A DNA stretch of 64,000 nucleotides from a bacterium (GTDB lineage Bacteria > Vulcanimicrobiota > Vulcanimicrobiia > Vulcanimicrobiales > Vulcanimicrobiaceae), in NCBI GenBank assembly GCA_021832345.1, contig JAKBKY010000003.1, positions 186,001 to 250,000 of the forward strand, in the 5' to 3' direction. Within the stretch, counting starts at the first letter, position 1, and the number at the start of each line of letters is the position of its first letter. The position numbers and the translations under genes were made by a program. Of this stretch, positions 15,084 through 24,065 are shown piece after piece. Below the pieces are notes generated by a model that made no database searches, had not been told where the DNA came from, and saw only the letters and a program-made list of their open reading frames with translations.

Positions 15084-16754
15084 CTACGCGTGCGCGCGCT
15101 GCAAGAGCCGTCGTGCGTGTTTGAGGGCGATATCATGTGTTTCGCCGGAGAGCATGCGCGCAAGCTCCGCCTCTCGTTCGCTCTGGTTTCGCAGGGCGCG
15201 CACGCAGATCTGAACCTCTTGCGCCTCTTCAACCTTTTCAAGAACGAGCTGCGTATCCCCATAGGCCGCAATCTGCGCCACGTGCGTGACGCACACGACC
15301 TGAGCGCTGCGCGCCAAGCGCTTTAAGCGCACGCCCACTGCGCTCGCGGTCACGCCACCGACGCCGGCATCGATTTCATCGAACACCAAGGTCGTAGGCT
15401 CCCGAGCCGCGGCGAGCGTCACGACCAACGCCAGGAGAATCCGCGAAAGCTCTCCACCGGATGCCACGCGCGTCAGCGGATGCAACGGCTGGCCGACGTT
15501 TGCGGCAAACAGAAACTGCGCGCGCTGCGCGCCCGAGGCGCCGATCTCGCTCAGTGCCTCAAGCTGCACCTCGAAGCGCGCTCCGCCGAGCGCCAACCCG
15601 GCGAGTTCGCGACGCACCTCCCCGGCCAGTCGCAGAGCCGCCTGCTGCCGGTGCTCGCCCAGCGTCTTGGCCGCTTCTTCGAGTTGCCCTCGTGCCAGAT
15701 CGCACTCCGCCTGGAGGCTCGCCAAGCGCCGATCGCGTTCTTGGAACGCATCCAAAACGCTTTGGGCTTGCTGCGCGCAGGCGATGACCGCCTCCAACGA
15801 GCCGCCGTACCGCCGTTTGAGCGTAGCAAGGTCGTCGAGGCGCGCGCCGACGGCTTCGAGCTCCTGCGGATCGGCATCGATCCCGTCCAGCTCGCGCGCC
15901 AGATCGCCGGCAAGCTCCGTGACATCGCTCTGCAAACCGCGCGCGCGCTCGGCGTACGAGGCCAGCGTTTGGTTGATGGAGGCGATGCCTCCCAGCGCCG
16001 TCGCGGCAACGCCAAGCGCGTTGCTCGCGCCCGCGTCGTCGACCACCAGCACGTCGTGAGCGATGCGCAAGGCGGTACCGATGCGCTCGGCCGATTGGAG
16101 ATAGCGCCGCCGTTCATCCAACCGCACCTCTTCGCCGAGCTCTGGGGCGATTGTACTGATCTGCTCGTAGGCGATCGATGCCTCGTCGTACCGGCGATGC
16201 GCTTCGGTTTGCTCCTCGGCAAAGCCGCGGCGCGCATCCTGAGCAGCGCGCCAAGCTGCATGCGCGCGTTCCACCGCAGCGCGTGCTTGGAGCGTCGACG
16301 GCCCCCCGTAGCGATCGAGAAGCTCGAGGTGGTACGCCGGAGCGAGCAGCCGTTGTGCCTCATGCTGGCCCACGATATCCACCAAACCCGCGCAGAGTCG
16401 GCGCGCATAGGCCGCCGCGGCAGGCATCCCGTTAATGCGCAGGCTGGACTTCCCGCGCTCCGTGATCTCGCGCGTGAGGGTTGCCTCTTCTCCCGGATCG
16501 AGGGGGAATCCATCTTCATTGAGTTGAGCCCGTAGCGAGTCGTCCGGATCGAAACTCAAAGCGACCGTCGCTGCCGCGCAACCGCGTCGCACCATCTCGG
16601 CATCCGCCTTTGCGCCCAGCACGAAGGCCAGCGCGCCCAGCAGCATCGTCTTCCCGGACCCCGTCTCACCGCTAAAGATCGTTGATCCTTCGGAAAATTC
16701 GAGTTCGGCACGAGCGATCAAACCGTAGTCGACGATCGACAGCCGGCGAAGCAT
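15084..16754 (-). CDS. recN: DNA repair protein RecN (SMC-like ATPase)
   Basis: 556 residues with the SMC-like plan: N-terminal MLRRLSIVDYGLIARAELEF and Walker A GETGSGKT (29-36), a long coiled-coil middle, and the C-terminal signature (RVASGGELSRILLAL) with Walker B TLVFDEIDAGVGG. RecN acts early at double-strand breaks. The ATG lies 15 bases after the nadK stop; tlyA-nadK-recN is a widely conserved operon. I saw no LexA-like box immediately upstream, although recN is SOS-controlled in many bacteria. Confidence 0.97.
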   Translation of the reverse strand: MLRRLSIVDYGLIARAELEFSEGSTIFSGETGSGKTMLLGALAFVLGAKADAEMVRRGCAAATVALSFDPDDSLRAQLNEDGFPLDPGEEATLTREITERGKSSLRINGMPAAAAYARRLCAGLVDIVGQHEAQRLLAPAYHLELLDRYGGPSTLQARAAVERAHAAWRAAQDARRGFAEEQTEAHRRYDEASIAYEQISTIAPELGEEVRLDERRRYLQSAERIGTALRIAHDVLVVDDAGASNALGVAATALGGIASINQTLASYAERARGLQSDVTELAGDLARELDGIDADPQELEAVGARLDDLATLKRRYGGSLEAVIACAQQAQSVLDAFQERDRRLASLQAECDLARGQLEEAAKTLGEHRQQAALRLAGEVRRELAGLALGGARFEVQLEALSEIGASGAQRAQFLFAANVGQPLHPLTRVASGGELSRILLALVVTLAAAREPTTLVFDEIDAGVGGVTASAVGVRLKRLARSAQVVCVTHVAQIAAYGDTQLVLEKVEEAQEVQICVRALRNQSEREAELARMLSGETHDIALKHARRLLQRAHA

Positions 16755-16768
16755 CGACGAGGCGCCCG

Positions 16769-17644
16769 TTACCGGAGTTTCTCTTTGATGGAGACGCCCC
16801 AGCGCAGTTTTTCTTCCAAACGTTGGAAGAAGCCCAGCGGCTGCGTTCGCGCGAAACGCACGACCGCCGGGTAGCGCCGGGCCGTCACGACGGCACCGGG
16901 TTGAAGTTCGACCATCACGTCTCCGTCGCACTCGAGATGAGCATGGGCACTCTGCGCATCGCAGGAGATCTCGATCGTGGAGCTCGTCGGCACGATGAGC
17001 GGCCGCGAAAACAGCGTATGCGGCAGGAGCGGAACCACGCCGAAAGCGTCGACGCTCGGCGCGATGATCGATCCCCCGGCGGAGAGAAAGTAGGCGGTCG
17101 AGCCGGTCGGGGTGCTGACGCAGATGCCGTCGGCCGGAATGTGAGTCGGATCTTCGCGGTCGAACCGCAAACCGAACGAGACAATGCGCGAGACGCCGCC
17201 CTTACGCACCACCACATCATTCAGGGCGAAGTAACGACGGCCGGCATACTCCGCTTCGAGAGCGGCCCGCTCCTCGATTTGCAGGCCCGCGGCAAGAAAG
17301 TCCGATAGGCGCGCCAGACGCGGATCGTCTTCATCGAACTCGGTGAGAAAGCCCAGTCGCCCCGTATTGATGCCCAGCACCGGGATACCGCGCTTGACGG
17401 CCAGGCGGGCGGCACGCAAGAGGGTGCCGTCTCCTCCGATGGTCACGAGCAACGCCGCGTCTTCAAAGGCGCTCGGCGCGATGACCGACTCCAAAACTGC
17501 GGCCTGCTCGGGCGCCGGCGCCACGCCGTAGCCCCGCGCTTGCAGGGCAGCGGCCACTCGATTGGCGATGGTGCGTGCATGGTCGCGCGCGATATCGACG
17601 TAGATGGCGACGACGCCGCGAGACATCTGCAAGATGTCGCTCAC
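16769..17644 (-). CDS. nadK: NAD kinase
   Basis: 291 residues from the GTG at 17644, which overlaps the tlyA stop as GTGA and has an AGGA element 6-7 bases upstream; an ATG at 17623 is the alternative. Motifs: VTIGGDGTLLRAARLA (GGDGT at 70-74), GINTGRLGFLTE, ALNDVVVRKG and STPTGSTAYFLSAGGSII. It phosphorylates NAD to NADP in the cytoplasm. Confidence 0.96.
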   Translation of the reverse strand: MSDILQMSRGVVAIYVDIARDHARTIANRVAAALQARGYGVAPAPEQAAVLESVIAPSAFEDAALLVTIGGDGTLLRAARLAVKRGIPVLGINTGRLGFLTEFDEDDPRLARLSDFLAAGLQIEERAALEAEYAGRRYFALNDVVVRKGGVSRIVSFGLRFDREDPTHIPADGICVSTPTGSTAYFLSAGGSIIAPSVDAFGVVPLLPHTLFSRPLIVPTSSTIEISCDAQSAHAHLECDGDVMVELQPGAVVTARRYPAVVRFARTQPLGFFQRLEEKLRWGVSIKEKLR

Positions 17645-18441
17645 GGGTGTTCCTGCGCTTCGGGAACAAGCTCGGCGATTCGCGCATCCTCGAAGGCACT
17701 CCCCGAGCGGCACAGCAGTAAGAAAAACTCTCGATTCCCGGCCGGCCCAAGCAGCGGTGATGCAGCCAAGCCAACCGCGCGCAGACCGAGAGCCGGCATC
17801 GCATCGCGCAGATCCATGAGAACCCGGCGATGAAGGGATGGATCGCGCACCACGCCACCGCGCCCCAGTCGCGCCCGGCCAACTTCGAACTGCGGCTTCA
17901 CGAGGGCGACGATACATCCATCGCAACGCAGATACGTCACGGCGCGCTCCAGCACCGTCCGCAGCGAGATAAACGACGCGTCGACGACGATCAGATCGAA
18001 GCCCTGCGGGAAGGCGTCATCGGGCAAGAGCCGCACGTTCGTCCGCTCGATGACCTGGACGCGCGGGTCGTTGCGCAAGCGCCAGTCCAACTGACCGTAT
18101 CCAACATCGAGAGCCGTCACTTCGGCTGCTCCGCGAGCGAGCAAACAATCGGTGAAGCCGCCCGTTGAGGCCCCGATATCCAACGCTGCGACGCCGCGCA
18201 CGTCGAGTGCGAATGCTGCAAGGGCTGCTTCAAGTTTCTCCCCACCGCGGCTAACGAACCTGCGAGGGCGCTCGACCTCGACACGGGTGCCTGGGCGTAC
18301 CGATTGACCCGCTTTGTGGGCTGGGTTGCCGTCGAGGCGCACACGCCCCTCCATGATGAGGCTGCGCGCTTGGGAGCGCGTCACGCTCAGCTCTTGCGCG
18401 ACGATGCTATCCAAGCGGCGGGAGACGTCAGCGCACATCAT
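17641..18441 (-). CDS. tlyA: TlyA family rRNA 2'-O-methyltransferase / hemolysin-like protein
   Basis: 266 residues. An S4 RNA-binding domain (about 6-60, RRLDSIVAQELSVTRSQARSLIMEGRVRLDG) is fused to an FtsJ-like methyltransferase domain with the SAM motif ALDIGASTGGFTDCLL (86-101), VTALDVGYGQLDWRL and IVALVKPQFEVGR. TlyA homologues 2'-O-methylate rRNA (in mycobacteria 16S C1409 and 23S C1920). It heads tlyA-nadK-recN and is separated from xseB by a 158-base gap with a dispersed hairpin repeat. Confidence 0.95.
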   Translation of the reverse strand: MMCADVSRRLDSIVAQELSVTRSQARSLIMEGRVRLDGNPAHKAGQSVRPGTRVEVERPRRFVSRGGEKLEAALAAFALDVRGVAALDIGASTGGFTDCLLARGAAEVTALDVGYGQLDWRLRNDPRVQVIERTNVRLLPDDAFPQGFDLIVVDASFISLRTVLERAVTYLRCDGCIVALVKPQFEVGRARLGRGGVVRDPSLHRRVLMDLRDAMPALGLRAVGLAASPLLGPAGNREFFLLLCRSGSAFEDARIAELVPEAQEHP

Positions 18442-18477
18442 CGTCGAAGACGGCGGAGCGAATCATTTTTGGTCGAG

Positions 18478-18535
18478 TTCGAGGAGCAAGGAACGCTGAA
18501 TGACAGCGTCATTTGAGCGACGAGCGACGAAGAAA
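18478..18535. repeat. dispersed 58-bp hairpin repeat, copy A
   Basis: Matches 26369-26426 at about 51 of 58 positions by eye. The core is the inverted repeat AATGAC-(3 nt)-GTCATT (18499-18513), kept in both copies while the loop base varies. It lies between xseB and tlyA. Confidence 0.65.
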
Positions 18536-18599
18536 TCGGCGAAAAGGATCGCAGCCGTAGGCCATTTGTTGAACGCATGGGCGATACTCCGACAGCCTC

Positions 18600-18848
18600 C
18601 TAAAACGGGATCTGATCCTCGGGATCACTCCCGGCCGCTTGGGGAGCCGATACCGGAGACCCCATGGCCTGCGTGAGCTGTGTCTGCGCACCCTTCAGAA
18701 GCGTGTCGCACTCATCGGCCAGGCCCTTGCCCTCGCGAAACAAGGCTACGGCGGCATCAAGTTCGACGTTGCCCGCCTCGAGTTGCTTGACGATCTGCTC
18801 GATGCGCGCCAGCTTCTGTTCGAAGGTCTGCGGCTTGTCGTTACTCAT
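18600..18848 (-). CDS. xseB: exodeoxyribonuclease VII small subunit
   Basis: 82 residues. Signature: TFEQKLARIEQIVKQLEAGNVELDAAVALFREGKGLADEC, two helices typical of XseB. The ATG overlaps the xseA stop by 8 bases. Several small subunits coat the long helical arm of XseA to form the exonuclease that degrades single-stranded DNA. The C-terminal 20 residues are a disordered Pro/Ala/Asp tail. Confidence 0.93.
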   Translation of the reverse strand: MSNDKPQTFEQKLARIEQIVKQLEAGNVELDAAVALFREGKGLADECDTLLKGAQTQLTQAMGSPVSAPQAAGSDPEDQIPF

Positions 18849-20190
18849 CGTCCTCCACCGTTTCGACGCGTGCACCCAGACTTCCGTGGCGCAGCGTTGC
18901 AACGATCCGCTCACCCACGGCGACGGCCTTCGCATCCTGCAACGCCCGACCGCCGAGTGTGACGATGGCGTAGCCACGCTGCAGCGGTGAGAGCGGATCG
19001 ACTCCCCCAAGGCGGGCTCGCGCTCCCTCTACTGCGCGTTCGTGACGGACGGACAAGGCGTGTGCCGCGCGCTCCAAGCGCTCCACCTGCATCTCCCTGG
19101 CCCGCTCCCAGCGCAGGATCGCCGTCCCCGACCATCTGTCGAGCCGGCTGACGACGCCGGCAAAGTGGGCGGTGCGATCGGCGAGTCGACGACCGGGACT
19201 GACCTGATCGAGCCGCCTCCAGGCATCGCTTGCGCGTCGCTGCGCACGGAGCAGCACGCGCCCCGAGGCCTCGCGAAGGCCCGAGGCGGCAGCATCGGAG
19301 CGCTGGGTGGTGGCGGCCAACACGGCACCGATGGCGCGATTCAATCGCTCCGCCGCCCGCAGCGCCGCCTGGGTCACCCGCTCCCAGGAGGAGGTGAAGT
19401 ACTCGGCTGCGGCCGTCGGCGTCGGCAAGCTGAAGTCTGCGACGTCGTCGGCCAGGTGATGATCGGCATCGTGTCCGATGCCCGTGATGACCGGGTGTGC
19501 GGCGCGCACGATCGCTCGTACGACCGCTTCGGTGTTGAACGGGAAGAGATCCTCATACGAACCGCCGCCACGTACCAGGAGGATGGCGTCAACCGGGAGC
19601 GCCGAGGCCCGGTCGAGTGCCGCGGCGATCTCGGCTTCGGCATTGATCCCCTGGACGCGCGTCTCGACGAAATCGATCGCGATCTGAGGCGCCCGTTCGC
19701 CGAGGCGCTTGAGAGCGTCGTCATACCCCTTGCCGCGCGCCGAAACGATCGCCAGACGCCGAGGAAGCGTTGGAACGGGGCGCTTGCGTTCGCCTGCAAA
19801 GAGTCCCTCAAATTTCAAGCGCTTGCGCAGCGCTTCGACCTGCGCGGCTAAGGCACCGATGCCCGATGCCTCGATCGCGGTCACGCGCAGTTGATACGTG
19901 CTGCGTCGTATCTGAACGTCGATCGTGCCTGTTGCCACGATCGCATCGCCGTCGGCCACCGGACCAAAGCACACGGCATTGCTCTGGAAAGCGAAGCACG
20001 AGAGCGCAGCCCCGCTATCCTTGAGCGTAAAGTAGAGATTGCCGTTCGATTGAACGCGCCACTCGGAGACTTCGCCGCGGATGCGTAGTCCCTTGAAAAC
20101 GCGAACGCGCCGAAAGACCCCTGCCAGGCGTTCGGAGAACTCGCTGACGGTGAACTCGGGCAGTCCCGGCTGCGCACCCTGCAGCTTCAT
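18841..20190 (-). CDS. xseA: exodeoxyribonuclease VII large subunit
   Basis: 449 residues from an ATG that overlaps the PBP gene stop as ATGA. N-terminal OB-fold (FTVSEFSERLAGVFRRVRVFKGLRIRGEVSEW, then GNLYFTLKD), catalytic block with RLAIVSARGKGYDD, ILLVRGGGSYEDLFPFN and VVRAIVRAAHPVITGIGHDADHHLADDVADFSLPTPTAAAE, then a long helical region. Degrades ssDNA to short oligonucleotides. Most Exo VII proteins read T[SG]xxGAA.xD near the first motif, here SARGKGYDD, a modest variation. Confidence 0.96.
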   Translation of the reverse strand: MKLQGAQPGLPEFTVSEFSERLAGVFRRVRVFKGLRIRGEVSEWRVQSNGNLYFTLKDSGAALSCFAFQSNAVCFGPVADGDAIVATGTIDVQIRRSTYQLRVTAIEASGIGALAAQVEALRKRLKFEGLFAGERKRPVPTLPRRLAIVSARGKGYDDALKRLGERAPQIAIDFVETRVQGINAEAEIAAALDRASALPVDAILLVRGGGSYEDLFPFNTEAVVRAIVRAAHPVITGIGHDADHHLADDVADFSLPTPTAAAEYFTSSWERVTQAALRAAERLNRAIGAVLAATTQRSDAAASGLREASGRVLLRAQRRASDAWRRLDQVSPGRRLADRTAHFAGVVSRLDRWSGTAILRWERAREMQVERLERAAHALSVRHERAVEGARARLGGVDPLSPLQRGYAIVTLGGRALQDAKAVAVGERIVATLRHGSLGARVETVEDDE

Positions 20191-22310
20191 GACGCTCCCG
20201 GGGAAGGCGCCGGGGATGCGCTCGGCATAGGTGAGGGCGAGTCCAAGTATTCGTAGTTGGTGCCGTCGCCGACGGAGTTCGGCGGCTGCGTGGCGTTGGG
20301 CGGTAGCGGTGTGGGGCCCGACGGCTGAGCGACCGGCGACGCCGAGGGACTCGGCTTGACGACTTTCGGGCAGGGCGCGGGCTGCGTCCCAATCACATAG
20401 TACGCGTAGCCGCCTCGGCAGGTAGGAGCGCGAACGACGTGGCGTTTGGGCACGACAAATGGATGCTTGGGAACGTGAGCGAGCGCCGCTCGCATGAAGC
20501 GAGCCCAAATGGTTGCCGGAACGCCACCGCCGTATCCTTCGACCATCCTTGAGTAGTCGTCGTTGCCCATCCAGACGGCCGTCACGAGATCCGGCGTATA
20601 CCCGACGAACCATCCGTCCCGAAAAGCGGAGGTCGTGCCGGTCTTGCCGGCCGCCGGCCGCCCGATATCGGCATTGGGATATCCGGTGCCGTATTTGATG
20701 ACGTTTTCGAGCATCGACGTCATGACGAAGGCCGTTCCCTTACTCACCACCCGCGTTTTCTGCGGGTGACGATTGTCCAGCACAACCGTTCCCAGCGCAT
20801 CGCGCACCAGGCGAATGGAGACCGGATCGATGTGGACGCCGCGATCTGCGAGCGTTTGATATCCACTGGCCTGATCGACGACGCTGACGCCTGAGGTCCC
20901 TAAGGCCAGCGACAGATTGGGCGAGAGATGGGCTCGTACACCCATTCTATGCGCATAATCGATGACGTTCTCGATGCCGACCCGGGCCGCAAGTTTTACG
21001 GCTACGACGTTGCGCGATAATGCCAGGGCGCGACGCAAGGTGATCGGGCCCATGAACCGGTGGTCGTCGTCCATCGGCGACCATGTCTTGCCGTTTCCCA
21101 TCGGATAGGTAACCGGAGAATCATCCATGATGGTGGTCGGCGTCAAGCCGGAGTCGATGGCAGCCGTGTAGAGATACGCCTTGAACGACGACCCGGGTTG
21201 GCGTAGCGCTTGCCAGGCCCGGTTAAACTGATTCGAAAGCGAGAAGCGCGTCCCGCCGACCATCGCCACGATCTGCCCGGTGGACGGCTGGATGGCCACC
21301 AACGCCGCTTGGTGCCCGCCGACGCCAAGTGCAAGCGAGCGACGAACGCCCCAATCGACCGCTTCTTGCGCGAGGCGCTCGAGTCTCGGATCGACCGTCG
21401 TGTAGACCTTTAAACCGCCCTCGCGCACGACACGACTGCCGAAGAGATGGTTCAGTTGCGCAAGGACGTACGTGGTAAACCACGGCTCGTGATACCCAAG
21501 CACTCCCGGAGAACGCGGAGCGATCAGCCCCAACGGAGCAGTATACGCCAGGTGCGCCTGCCGGCGGGTGATATACCCGGAGGCCACCATGCGTCGCAGA
21601 ACGTGGTGTTGACGCTCTCGCGCGAGCTTGAGATTTGCAAACGGCGAGTAGTCCGACGGCGCGGCGACGGCGCCGGCCAGCATGGCCGCCTGACCGTCGG
21701 TGAGGGTGCGAACGCTTCTTCCGAAATACGTATGCGCCGCCGCATCGACTCCGTAGGCACCTGCGCCGAGGTAGATCATGTTGAGGTAGTAGTCGAGTAT
21801 TTGATTCTTTGTATAGTGCTGGTTGATCTCGATAGCGAGGAGCGCTTCTTCGATCTTCCGCGAGAGCGATATTTGATCGGTCAGAAAGAGCCCGCGGGCG
21901 AGCTGCTGAGTAATCGTCGAGGCGCCTTGAAACTGCCGATGTCCGATATCGGCGAGTGCGGCACGAGCGATGGCGAAGATGTCGATGCCGGGATTCGTAT
22001 AGAACGTGCGATCTTCATTGGCGATGAAAGCATCGCGAACGATCGGCGGGATCTCCGCGATCGGCACCCAGATGCGATTATGCGTATACACGTCGGCCAG
22101 CAGTGCCCCATTGCGCGCATAGATGCTGGTCGCGCGCTCCGGCTGATAGTCACTCATAAGATCGACGTTGGGAAGATTACGAGCGTACACGACCACGATA
22201 CCGGCCACCAGCGCGGCGCTAAAGAGCACGAAAAACAGCAACGCTAAGAGCACGTAGCGCAGCGCGCGACGCGTACCGGCCGCTCGCGATGCGCGTTTAG
22301 GCGCCGGCAT
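20187..22310 (-). CDS. class A penicillin-binding protein (PBP1A-type)
   Basis: 707 residues. Short cytoplasmic N-terminus, one membrane helix (about 20-44), glycosyltransferase domain (EDRTFYTNPGID, QGASTITQQLARG, RKIEEALLAIEINQHYTKNQILDYYLNMIYLGAGAYG), then transpeptidase domain with SxxK (GSSFK near residue 373), SRN and KTGTT (about residue 552). The C-terminal 75 residues are Pro/Ser-rich and probably periplasmic. It polymerises and cross-links peptidoglycan. A TTG 12 bases upstream is an alternative start with a better GGGAG spacing. Overlaps nusB upstream and xseA downstream. Confidence 0.95.
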   Translation of the reverse strand: MPAPKRASRAAGTRRALRYVLLALLFFVLFSAALVAGIVVVYARNLPNVDLMSDYQPERATSIYARNGALLADVYTHNRIWVPIAEIPPIVRDAFIANEDRTFYTNPGIDIFAIARAALADIGHRQFQGASTITQQLARGLFLTDQISLSRKIEEALLAIEINQHYTKNQILDYYLNMIYLGAGAYGVDAAAHTYFGRSVRTLTDGQAAMLAGAVAAPSDYSPFANLKLARERQHHVLRRMVASGYITRRQAHLAYTAPLGLIAPRSPGVLGYHEPWFTTYVLAQLNHLFGSRVVREGGLKVYTTVDPRLERLAQEAVDWGVRRSLALGVGGHQAALVAIQPSTGQIVAMVGGTRFSLSNQFNRAWQALRQPGSSFKAYLYTAAIDSGLTPTTIMDDSPVTYPMGNGKTWSPMDDDHRFMGPITLRRALALSRNVVAVKLAARVGIENVIDYAHRMGVRAHLSPNLSLALGTSGVSVVDQASGYQTLADRGVHIDPVSIRLVRDALGTVVLDNRHPQKTRVVSKGTAFVMTSMLENVIKYGTGYPNADIGRPAAGKTGTTSAFRDGWFVGYTPDLVTAVWMGNDDYSRMVEGYGGGVPATIWARFMRAALAHVPKHPFVVPKRHVVRAPTCRGGYAYYVIGTQPAPCPKVVKPSPSASPVAQPSGPTPLPPNATQPPNSVGDGTNYEYLDSPSPMPSASPAPSPGAS

Positions 22311-22704
22311 GCTCCCGAGCAACGGCTCCCAGGACGCCGTTGACGAAGCGACCCGAGTCTTCGGTTGAGAACTCCTTGGCGAGGTCGACTGCTTCGTTGA
22401 TCACGACGGCGGACGGCGTTTGCGGGTGGTGGTAGAGCTCGAAGGTCCCCAATCGAAGCAACAGGCGGTCGATCGTCGGCAGCCGCTCCAGGCTCCAGCC
22501 TTGCAGGAGCGGAGAAAAATGCTCGTCGAGCTCGTCGGCGTGCTCCAGGACGCCGAAGACCAGACTTCGCACGAAGAGACGATGGACCTGATCCGCCCGC
22601 TTGCCGACGATGTCGTCGAGCATGGCCGCCGGATCGCCCTTGCCGATGGCGATCCCATAGAGAACCTGCAACGCTTGCTCGCGCGCTTTACGCCGAGAAT
22701 GCAT
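22297..22704 (-). CDS. nusB: transcription antitermination factor NusB
   Basis: 135 residues, all-helical NusB fold: RRKAREQALQVLYG at the start, VRSLVFGVLEHADELDEHF, and the end signature PSAVVINEAVDLAKEFSTEDSGRFVNGVLGAVAR. With NusE it binds boxA RNA in rRNA antitermination. Start ATG 22704 overlaps the accC 3' end by 17 bases; a GTG two codons earlier is possible. Confidence 0.95.
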   Translation of the reverse strand: MHSRRKAREQALQVLYGIAIGKGDPAAMLDDIVGKRADQVHRLFVRSLVFGVLEHADELDEHFSPLLQGWSLERLPTIDRLLLRLGTFELYHHPQTPSAVVINEAVDLAKEFSTEDSGRFVNGVLGAVAREHAGA

Positions 22705-24061
22705 TCGCACCGCTCCCCAGGCTCGCCGTCATGACGCTTGGCAAAAACCCGATATCGTAATGACCTTGCCGAAACTCCGCGCTTGCCAGCAGCTCTCGGC
22801 ACTGATCGACGGTGGTCGCCACGCCTTCGATGACGGTCTCTCGTAGGGCTCGTTCCATCCGCGCGATTGCGATCTCGCGCGTTGCACCGAACGCAACGAT
22901 CTTCGCGAGCATCGAATCGTAGTACGGCGGGATCGAGCCCCCCGCGTAGATGTGCGTATCGACGCGTATCCCGGGACCACCGGGCAAGGCCACGTTGGTT
23001 AAACGCCCTGCCTGCGGAGCGAAGTTATTCTTTGCATCCTCGGCATTGATACGGCATTCGATCGCGTGACCACGTGCTGTAAGATCGCCCTGTCCATAGC
23101 CGAGCGATTCGCCGGCGGCTACACGAATTTGCTCCTTCACCAAGTCGATGTTGTAGACCATCTCCGTTACCGGATGTTCCACTTGGATGCGCGTGTTCAT
23201 CTCCATGAAGTAGATGTCATCGTTGCTGACAAGAAACTCGAGCGTCCCGGCATTCGTATAACCGACTGCCTGGCAGGCTCGCACCGCCATCTTGTGGAGT
23301 GCCTCCCGAGCGGCTGCCGTAAGGTTGGGCGCAGGCGCCTCCTCGATGAGCTTCTGATGCGATGGTTTCTGCACGGAGCAGTCGCGTTCGCCTACATGCA
23401 CGACGTTGCCGTGGGTGTCGCCGAGCACTTGCACTTCGATATGGCGCGGGCGCAGGATCAGTTTCTCCAGATAGACGCGCCCGTCTTTGAAGCCGGCTTC
23501 AGCCTCCGCCTGTGCGGAGGCGAACGCTCGCTCGAGATCTGCACGAGCGTGGACCTCACGCATTCCTTTTCCGCCGCCGCCGGCGGTCGCCTTCAGCAAA
23601 ACCGGGTAGCCCATCGCATCCGCTGCAGCCTGCGCCTCTTCGACCGATGTCAGGATATCGGTCCCGGGTGTGGTGGCAACCCCGGCCTCGCTCATGACGC
23701 GCTTGGCGGTCGCCTTGTCACCCATCGCAGCGATGACTTCGGGCCTAGGCCCGATGAAGGCGATTCCGTGATCGGCACAGATCTCGGCAAAGCGCGCATT
23801 CTCGGCCAGGAACCCGTATCCGGGATGAATCGCATCGCAGTGCGTCACCAGAGCCGTCGATATGATGTTGGGGATGTTCAGGTAACTGCGTTGCGCGGGG
23901 CCCGGCCCGACGCAGAAGGCTTCATCGGCGCCGCGCACGTGGAGCGACTCGCGATCGGCCTGCGAGAAGATCGCGACCGTACGCACGCCGAGCTCTTGGC
24001 AGGCACGATTGATGCGTAAGGCGATCTCGCCGCGGTTGGCAATCAAAACTTTCCGGAAGAT
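22688..24061 (-). CDS. accC: acetyl-CoA carboxylase biotin carboxylase subunit (probable non-canonical AUC start)
   Basis: 457 residues. ATP-grasp biotin carboxylase: FRKVLIANRGEIALRI at the N-terminus, HPGYGFLAENARFAE, the ATP loop KATAGGGGKGMR, HIEVQVLGD, ERDCSVQKPSHQKLIEEAPAP, FMEMNTRIQVEHPVTE and ECRINAED. It carboxylates biotin on AccB in fatty-acid synthesis. The conserved N-terminus begins exactly at an ATC codon (24061-24059) with GAGG 8-9 bases upstream; there is no ATG, GTG or TTG at that point. The nearest normal start in frame is a TTG at 24085, adding 8 residues. Follows the accB-like gene. Confidence 0.95.
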   Translation of the reverse strand: MFRKVLIANRGEIALRINRACQELGVRTVAIFSQADRESLHVRGADEAFCVGPGPAQRSYLNIPNIISTALVTHCDAIHPGYGFLAENARFAEICADHGIAFIGPRPEVIAAMGDKATAKRVMSEAGVATTPGTDILTSVEEAQAAADAMGYPVLLKATAGGGGKGMREVHARADLERAFASAQAEAEAGFKDGRVYLEKLILRPRHIEVQVLGDTHGNVVHVGERDCSVQKPSHQKLIEEAPAPNLTAAAREALHKMAVRACQAVGYTNAGTLEFLVSNDDIYFMEMNTRIQVEHPVTEMVYNIDLVKEQIRVAAGESLGYGQGDLTARGHAIECRINAEDAKNNFAPQAGRLTNVALPGGPGIRVDTHIYAGGSIPPYYDSMLAKIVAFGATREIAIARMERALRETVIEGVATTVDQCRELLASAEFRQGHYDIGFLPSVMTASLGSGANAFSA

Positions 24062-24065
24062 GGTC

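Noticed and set aside
23066-24019. 317-codon plus-strand frame opposite accC
   Set aside because: Antisense shadow of a strongly conserved biotin carboxylase.
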